NCBI GenBank assembly: GCA_023388635.1
Contig: JAEWFW010000038.1
Location: 106,099-170,098, forward strand
Source of the DNA: Bacillota bacterium
GTDB lineage: Bacteria; Bacillota; Bacilli; Desulfuribacillales; Desulfuribacillaceae
Direction of reading: 5' to 3'
DNA: 64,000 nucleotides
In this document: positions 58,942-64,000 of the stretch, piece by piece
Layout of the letters: each line of letters opens with the position of its first letter
Position numbering within the stretch: the stretch's first letter is position 1
Notes under the pieces: model-generated
What the model was told of the DNA's origin: nothing
The model's database searches: none
The model's input: only the letters and a program-made list of their open reading frames with translations
Made by a program: the position numbers and the translations under genes

Positions 58942-60738
58942 CTATAACGACAAACTCTGTTTTTTCTCATCAGTCGGCACACCTGATTCGCTCCATCCAC
59001 GTACTTGATAATAAGCAGGGAGCATCTCCGGCAGACGGCTTACAGAGCCTTTGGAAGGCCCTTCGGGAATCGGTGATTCCAGCAAACGCTTCGGTAATGT
59101 GTCGTCCGCCGCCGTGTACCCTTCCCGCAAATTAAATAATCTTTCATTGTTCCAAATACGGTCTCCGATTGTCATCAGATCATCAACACTAATGCTTTCT
59201 CCTGATGCCGCATTGTACAAATCCACATAATCCTGAGCCGACAAAGCAAAAGACGTGAACAGGCATAGACCCATACTGTCAATCGCAGCTGATAAATCCT
59301 GGAAAATCCTCGTCCATTCAGCCTTGCCCTCTACTGCTTCGCGATCTAACTTTTGAGGCTCTCCTAAAATTTCCGGGGAAATTGTATAGCCACGCACATG
59401 GCATCCACCGCGGTTTGATGTCGCATAGTTAAGACCAATTCCTTGGATCGCCCGTGGGTCATATGCAGGCATTTCCTGTTTTTTCGCCGTCATCGATAAT
59501 TCGGGATAACCGTACATTTCACATAGACGCGCGGAGCCTAATGCGAGTTTCGCTCCGAACCCTTCACCGGTTCCCATTCTTCTCGTCCATTCAAGAATCG
59601 CTTCCGTGCTGCCCCAGACTAGTTCCGGTCCATCTGATAACTCTTCAGGCTTAATCGCACCCCGTTGGTACAATTCCATTGCTGCAGCAATGGTTGCGCC
59701 TGCTGAGATTGTGTCTAAGCCCATTTCATTACATATTTTATTTACTTTAATAATCGCTTTCAAATCGGAAACGCCGCAGTTAGAGCCAAAAGCCCAGATA
59801 GATTCATATTCCGGTCCGCCGCTCTCTTGTCCGTCAACGCTGCAATAACGCCCGCAGGCGATAGGACAGCGATAGCAAGGGTCTTTACGCAATAAATACT
59901 TCTCTGCCAATTCTTCGCCGGATATATTTTCTGCCAATTCAAAATATCCTTCTTGGAAGTTATTTGTCGGCAATGCACCTGTTTCATTGATAATATTCAC
60001 CAGTACAGCCGTGCCGTATGCCGGCAACCCTTGACCTGTAACACCGTTTTCTCTAATTTTTTTCATAAGTGCTGCATTTATTTCTTTATATTTTTCCGGA
60101 TCGGCGACTTCGACCTTATTCGTGCCTCTGACGACGATCGCCTTCAATTTCTTCGAACCCATTACGGCACCGACACCACTTCTGCCGGCAGCACGGTCTT
60201 TCTCATTCATAATGGCAGAAATGAAAGACAATTTTTCACCTGCCGGTCCGATTGTCAGTACTCGCGCTTTCGGTTCTCCAACATCTTCTAACAGCATATC
60301 AGTCACTTCACCCGATTGTTTGCCCCAATACGGTTCAGCAGAACGTATTTCTACTTGCTCATTATGAATATACAAATATACCGGTTTTTCTGATTTTCCC
60401 TCTATAATAATCATGTCATAACCGGCGAACTTCAACTCACTGCCCCAAAAACCGCCTGAATTAGATGAGGCAATCGTGTGATTCAAAGGTGACTTTGTTA
60501 CAACCATATAACGCCCTGCTGTAGGCGCGGTTGTCCCTGTCAATATACCGGTGGCGATTATCACTTTGTTCTGTTCGCTCAGGGGATCGACACCTTCGGG
60601 TATTTCATCACAAATGAATTTTCCCCCTAAACCTCTGCCGCCTAAAAACAATTTTGCTTGCTCATAATCCAGTGATTCCTTTGTGACTTTAGCATCAGTT
60701 AAATTTACGCGTAATACTTTTCCTTGATACCCTTTCAT
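58942..60738 (-). CDS. Aldehyde:ferredoxin oxidoreductase, copy 1
   Basis: Tungstopterin-Fe4S4 enzyme (598 aa) that oxidises aldehydes to acids with ferredoxin. Domain 1 has GGRGLGGKF, TGTTAPTAGRYMVVTKSPL and SGGFWGSELK. The cluster cysteines are in DPCYRCPIACGRYC, with the fourth in SMGLCLFTS. Pterin-binding segments include DRAAGRSGVGAVMGSKKLKAI and GLDTISAGATIAAAME. No dedicated ferredoxin gene lies nearby, so substrate and electron partner are unknown. It heads the unit with moaD and the E1-like gene. Confidence 0.94.
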   Translation of the reverse strand: MKGYQGKVLRVNLTDAKVTKESLDYEQAKLFLGGRGLGGKFICDEIPEGVDPLSEQNKVIIATGILTGTTAPTAGRYMVVTKSPLNHTIASSNSGGFWGSELKFAGYDMIIIEGKSEKPVYLYIHNEQVEIRSAEPYWGKQSGEVTDMLLEDVGEPKARVLTIGPAGEKLSFISAIMNEKDRAAGRSGVGAVMGSKKLKAIVVRGTNKVEVADPEKYKEINAALMKKIRENGVTGQGLPAYGTAVLVNIINETGALPTNNFQEGYFELAENISGEELAEKYLLRKDPCYRCPIACGRYCSVDGQESGGPEYESIWAFGSNCGVSDLKAIIKVNKICNEMGLDTISAGATIAAAMELYQRGAIKPEELSDGPELVWGSTEAILEWTRRMGTGEGFGAKLALGSARLCEMYGYPELSMTAKKQEMPAYDPRAIQGIGLNYATSNRGGCHVRGYTISPEILGEPQKLDREAVEGKAEWTRIFQDLSAAIDSMGLCLFTSFALSAQDYVDLYNAASGESISVDDLMTIGDRIWNNERLFNLREGYTAADDTLPKRLLESPIPEGPSKGSVSRLPEMLPAYYQVRGWSESGVPTDEKKQSLSL

Positions 60739-60862
60739 TTACAATCACCTTCCTAATGATTTAATAGATTTTCAGTGCATATACCATTTTTGCAGATATT
60801 ATGAAAAATATGTTTCTATATATAGTATTTTAACACATCATTTGGTAAGTGTGATAATAATT

Positions 60863-60899
60863 CGAAAAAGAGAATGATGCTATTTTAGGCATCATTCTC
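60863..60899 (-). terminator. Terminator after the second AOR gene
   Basis: GAGAATGATGC (60870-60880) and GCATCATTCTC (60889-60899) form a perfect 11-bp stem with an 8-base loop and a T run on the minus strand. It separates the two AOR genes into different units. Confidence 0.88.
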
Positions 60900-60922
60900 T
60901 CGTATGGTATCTGATCTCGTAT

Positions 60923-62707
60923 TTAGATAATTTGTAATGATTTTTGTGTTTCGTGTGTCGGAATCCCTGCTTCGTTCCATCCACGCACTTGATAATATAT
61001 TGTAAGCATTTTTTTCAATATAGTATCTTTTTCTGAAGTATCGGCATAGGCATCTTCCAATACCTGTTTAGGCAATCTGTCGTCTGCCGCGGTGTATCCT
61101 TCCCGTAGATTAAACATACGTTCAAGATTCCATATACGGTCGCCGCAATGAAGGAAATCTTCTATGCTACTTTGCTTGCCCGATGTGGCATTATATAGAT
61201 CGACATAATCTTGGATCGTCAGCGCAAAGGAAGTGAACAGGCATATGCCAAGACTATCGGCAGCTGCGGTGAAATTCTGGAAGGTTTTTGCCCAAATAAC
61301 CTTGCCTTGCTCCGTTGTGATGTCAACTTTATCTGCCAACCCTAGAGCTTCCGGTGCTATCATGTTGCCACGCATATTACATCCGCCTCGATTGGACGTA
61401 GCTAAGTGTATGCCAATCCCTTGAAGTGATTGTTTCTCATATTTGGGAACTTCCTGCCCCTTTACCGTCACCGACAACTCAGGACACCCATATTCTGCGC
61501 ACAAGCGGGCAGAACCCATTGCCATTTTCGCTCCAAACCCTTCCGATGCACCTATCTTTCTCGTCCATTCAAGTACAGATGCCCCATCACCCCATAATAA
61601 TTCAGGACCGTCAAGCTCTTCCCGCGTGATATGACCTCTATTATAAAGTTCCATAGCGGCTGAAAGCGTCGCTCCTGCAGAAATCGTATCAAGTCCCATC
61701 TCATTGCAGAGCTTGTTCAAACGAAAAATCGTGTCCATATCCACTATGCCACAATTGACATTATAGGAGCGAATAGAAGCGTACTCAGGTCCGACGCCCT
61801 CTATCTCATCCCCTTTATAGTAGCGTCCACAAGCAATTGGACAGCGCGCACAGGGATCTTTTTGCGCTTGCAAATTGCCTGACTCCCTGACCAACATTTG
61901 TGTACTGCTTGTCGGATCTTCTTTGTCAGATACATCTGTGTGCTCGTGTATTGCATAATTCAGCGCGGCTAATGCAGAAGTACCGAAACTCGGTAATTCA
62001 CGCCCTGTAATATCATTTTCACGTATTTTTTGCATGATTCTCTGCACAGCTTCACCGAAACGTCCCTTATCGGCGACGGCGACTTGATTCGTACCTCGCA
62101 CGACAATCGCCTTCAAGTTTTTTGAGCCCATCACAGCACCGACACCGTTTCGTGCAGCAGCCCGGTCATATTCGTTAATCACAGCCGATATCAGCGACAT
62201 CTTCTCTCCGGCAGGACCGATTGCCAAAACGCGCGCTTTCGGGTCCCCGATATCGTTTACCAGACGGTTGGTCGCTTCGCTGACTAATGATCCCCAATAA
62301 GCCTCAGCAGAACGAATCTCAACTTGTTGATTGTTGATATAGATGTATACAGGAGTTGATGACTTCCCCTCAACGATCACAATGTCGTAACCAGCACGCT
62401 TCAATTCGTTGCCCCAATGTCCGCCCGAATTGGACGATGCTATGGTCCCGCTCAACGGCGATTTCGTCACTACCATATAGCGACCAGCCGTAGGGGCAGG
62501 CGTTCCTGTCAAAATACCAGTCGCGAAAATAATTTTATTGTCAGCTGACAAGGGATCAATCCCCTGTGAAATTTCATCATATAAATACTTTGCACCTAAT
62601 CCTCGTCCGCCCAAATACAACTGTGCAGTTTCCATATTTAGCGGTTCAACGGCAATCGTTAAATCTGAGAGATTAATCCGCAATACTTGTTTCTGATAGC
62701 CACCCAT
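60923..62707 (-). CDS. Aldehyde:ferredoxin oxidoreductase, copy 2
   Basis: Close paralogue of the gene at 58942-60738 (594 aa). It shares GGRGLGAKY, TGTPAPTAGRYMVVTKSPLSGT, the cluster motif DPCARCPIACGRY with the last Cys in SLGICLFTS, and ARNGVGAVMGSKNLKAI. Loop regions before the cluster differ (HEHTDVSDKEDPTSS-type insertion), so substrates may differ. The ATG at 62707 with GAGGGAT upstream is preferred; a GTG lies at 62725. It is a single-gene unit. Confidence 0.93.
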   Translation of the reverse strand: MGGYQKQVLRINLSDLTIAVEPLNMETAQLYLGGRGLGAKYLYDEISQGIDPLSADNKIIFATGILTGTPAPTAGRYMVVTKSPLSGTIASSNSGGHWGNELKRAGYDIVIVEGKSSTPVYIYINNQQVEIRSAEAYWGSLVSEATNRLVNDIGDPKARVLAIGPAGEKMSLISAVINEYDRAAARNGVGAVMGSKNLKAIVVRGTNQVAVADKGRFGEAVQRIMQKIRENDITGRELPSFGTSALAALNYAIHEHTDVSDKEDPTSSTQMLVRESGNLQAQKDPCARCPIACGRYYKGDEIEGVGPEYASIRSYNVNCGIVDMDTIFRLNKLCNEMGLDTISAGATLSAAMELYNRGHITREELDGPELLWGDGASVLEWTRKIGASEGFGAKMAMGSARLCAEYGCPELSVTVKGQEVPKYEKQSLQGIGIHLATSNRGGCNMRGNMIAPEALGLADKVDITTEQGKVIWAKTFQNFTAAADSLGICLFTSFALTIQDYVDLYNATSGKQSSIEDFLHCGDRIWNLERMFNLREGYTAADDRLPKQVLEDAYADTSEKDTILKKMLTIYYQVRGWNEAGIPTHETQKSLQII

Positions 62708-62767
62708 AGATGATATATCCCTCACTTTGTAATCAATATTTCAAAAAAGACATAATGCTTATCTACT

Positions 62768-62796
62768 AGTATACTGAATGTGAGGTGATTTTTCTA
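62768..62796 (-). promoter_or_regulatory. Putative promoter of AOR copy 2
   Basis: TAGAAA (62791-62796) and TATACT (62768-62773) are 17 bases apart on the minus strand, upstream of the second AOR gene and just after the pgi stop. The -35 match is weak. Confidence 0.35.
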
Positions 62797-62802
62797 CCTA
62801 AA

Positions 62803-64000
62803 TTATGCTTTTTGCTGATACCCTTCTTTTCCAAGCAAAGCGAACATATTCGCTTTATAATGCTCGACTCCAGGCTGATCGAATGGATTGACTTGCAGCA
62901 AATACCCACTTACGGCACATGATTTTTCAAAAAAATACAACAATTGCCCGATACAATGTGCTGTCGGTTCAGGAACCATAATCTGTAAACATGGCACATT
63001 GCCATCACGATGAGCCGTTATTGTACCTTCAAGCGCTTTATGATTAATGTAGTCCATCGATTTTCCCGCTAAATAATCTAATCCGTCGCGATTATCGCCA
63101 TGCTTACTGATAAAAATATCGTGCCGTCCCTTCTCTAAAGCGACGACCGTTTCGAATAAATTTCGCTGTCCGTCCTGGATATATTGTCCTAAAGAATGCA
63201 AATCGGTCGTATATCCTACAGCCGCAGGGAATATTCCCTTCCCTTGTTTGCCTTCACTCTCTCCGAAAAGCTGTTTCCACCATTCCGCAATATATTGTAA
63301 TCCCGGCTCACTATACGCCAGAACCTCAATGCGTTTTCCATTGTCATACAAGATATTTCGCAATGCCGCATACATATACGCATCGTTTCTGTTGATATCT
63401 GCTATAGCATAAATCTCGGAAGCTCGCTTTGCCCCTTCCAACAATTGCTCAATGTCAATCCCTGCTACAGCAATCGGTAATAGCCCGACAGCCGTCAGCA
63501 CAGAATATCTTCCGCCAATATCATCGGGGATGACATATGTCTGATATCCACGTTCTTCCGCGAGTTGCTTTAATGCACCCTTATGCTCGTCGGTTGTCAC
63601 AATAATGCGTCGCTTCATTTCCTCTCGGCTATACCGTTGCTCCATCCAATTCTCAAAAATCCGAAATGCGATCGCCGGCTCTGTCGTCGTACCGGATTTC
63701 GATATGACATTGACCGTGACATCTTTGTCCTGTAGCACTTCCAGCAACTCCGTCACATATGTAGAGCTGATATGCTGACCGACAAAAAATATCTGTGGAA
63801 ACTTCCGTTGCTTGCGATCCAAAAGATTATAAAATGAATGTTGCAGTGCCTCAATCACTGCTCTTGCCCCCAGATATGATCCGCCAATCCCGATCACGAC
63901 CAATGCGTCGGAATGTTCTTGAACAGAATTTGCCGTTTGCTGGATTCGCTCCCTTTCCTCCCGACTCCATTGATTCGGCAGATTAAGCCAGCCTAAATAC
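62803..64000 (-). CDS. pgi: Glucose-6-phosphate isomerase (5' end beyond the window)
   Basis: Interconverts glucose-6-phosphate and fructose-6-phosphate in glycolysis. The frame is open to the right edge; the residues before VVIGIGGSYLGARAVIEAL read YLGWLNLPNQW, the usual upstream sequence, so the start is outside the window. Signature segments are VNVISKSGTTTEPAIAFR, GGRYSVLTAVGLLP (GRYSV), and the C-terminal NPFDQPGVEHYK. The frame visible here covers about 399 codons. Confidence 0.95.
   Translation of the reverse strand, partial: YLGWLNLPNQWSREERERIQQTANSVQEHSDALVVIGIGGSYLGARAVIEALQHSFYNLLDRKQRKFPQIFFVGQHISSTYVTELLEVLQDKDVTVNVISKSGTTTEPAIAFRIFENWMEQRYSREEMKRRIIVTTDEHKGALKQLAEERGYQTYVIPDDIGGRYSVLTAVGLLPIAVAGIDIEQLLEGAKRASEIYAIADINRNDAYMYAALRNILYDNGKRIEVLAYSEPGLQYIAEWWKQLFGESEGKQGKGIFPAAVGYTTDLHSLGQYIQDGQRNLFETVVALEKGRHDIFISKHGDNRDGLDYLAGKSMDYINHKALEGTITAHRDGNVPCLQIMVPEPTAHCIGQLLYFFEKSCAVSGYLLQVNPFDQPGVEHYKANMFALLGKEGYQQKA

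Overview
The window looks like a chromosomal segment of an endospore-forming, flagellated, anaerobically respiring Firmicute of the Bacillales type. The evidence is a Bacillus-order fla/che operon, sporulation genes (rsfA, cmpA), the topA-trmFO-hslVU block next to the flagellar operon, ccm-type cytochrome c maturation, tungsten-type aldehyde:ferredoxin oxidoreductases and a selenouridine tRNA synthase. A Desulfuribacillus-like lineage would fit this mix, but that is inference from gene content only. Almost every gene up to about 39.2 kb, and again from 42.7 kb to the right edge, lies on the minus strand, so transcription runs right to left.

Region 1 (30-22475) is one long flagellar operon. 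Read in transcription order it is flgB-flgC-fliE-fliF-fliG-fliH-fliI-fliJ-motE-like-fliK-flgD-(TIGR02530-like)-flgE-swrD/flbD-fliL-fliM-fliY-cheY-fliO-fliP-fliQ-fliR-flhB-flhA-flhF-flhG. A sigma-A-like promoter sits at 22708-22736. The operon presumably continues with chemotaxis genes beyond the left edge. Two proteins carry expanded tandem repeats (FlhF linker, FlgD tail).

Region 2 (22818-35701) holds housekeeping units: topA-trmFO-hslV-hslU with its own promoter and terminator; a PAS-PP2C phosphatase, a lipoprotein and dprA; an orphan dihydrolipoamide dehydrogenase; and a P1B metal ATPase with a CsoR-type repressor whose two promoters share a TATACCC element. codV/xerC and codY, which sit in this block in Bacillus, are absent here.

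Region 3 (35792-42590) contains rsfA, an accessory scar (C-terminal remnant of a cysteine desulfurase plus a RelE/Phd toxin-antitoxin pair), moeA, a lytic transglycosylase, the 32-codon spore-cortex microgene cmpA, and an OmpR/HAMP-kinase two-component system.

Region 4 (42687-53662) has a four-gene DUF2318/FtsX/ABC module resembling the Campylobacter Cj1660-1663 iron-uptake genes. It is followed by a complete cytochrome c System I operon of the variant kind: CcmE has a CxxxY haem site and no CcmH is seen. The operon also carries two apparently paralogous, membrane-anchored proteins of unknown function.

Region 5 (53754-64000) carries a beta-carbonic anhydrase, mnmH, a rhomboid protease, a cyclopropane fatty acid synthase-like methyltransferase, an AOR-MoaD-E1 tungstopterin module, a second AOR, and the 3' part of glucose-6-phosphate isomerase. 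moeA, MoaD, the E1-like protein and the two AORs point to active molybdo/tungstopterin metabolism. MnmH implies selenophosphate synthesis elsewhere in the genome. No rRNA, tRNA, IS element, prophage or CRISPR array was seen.
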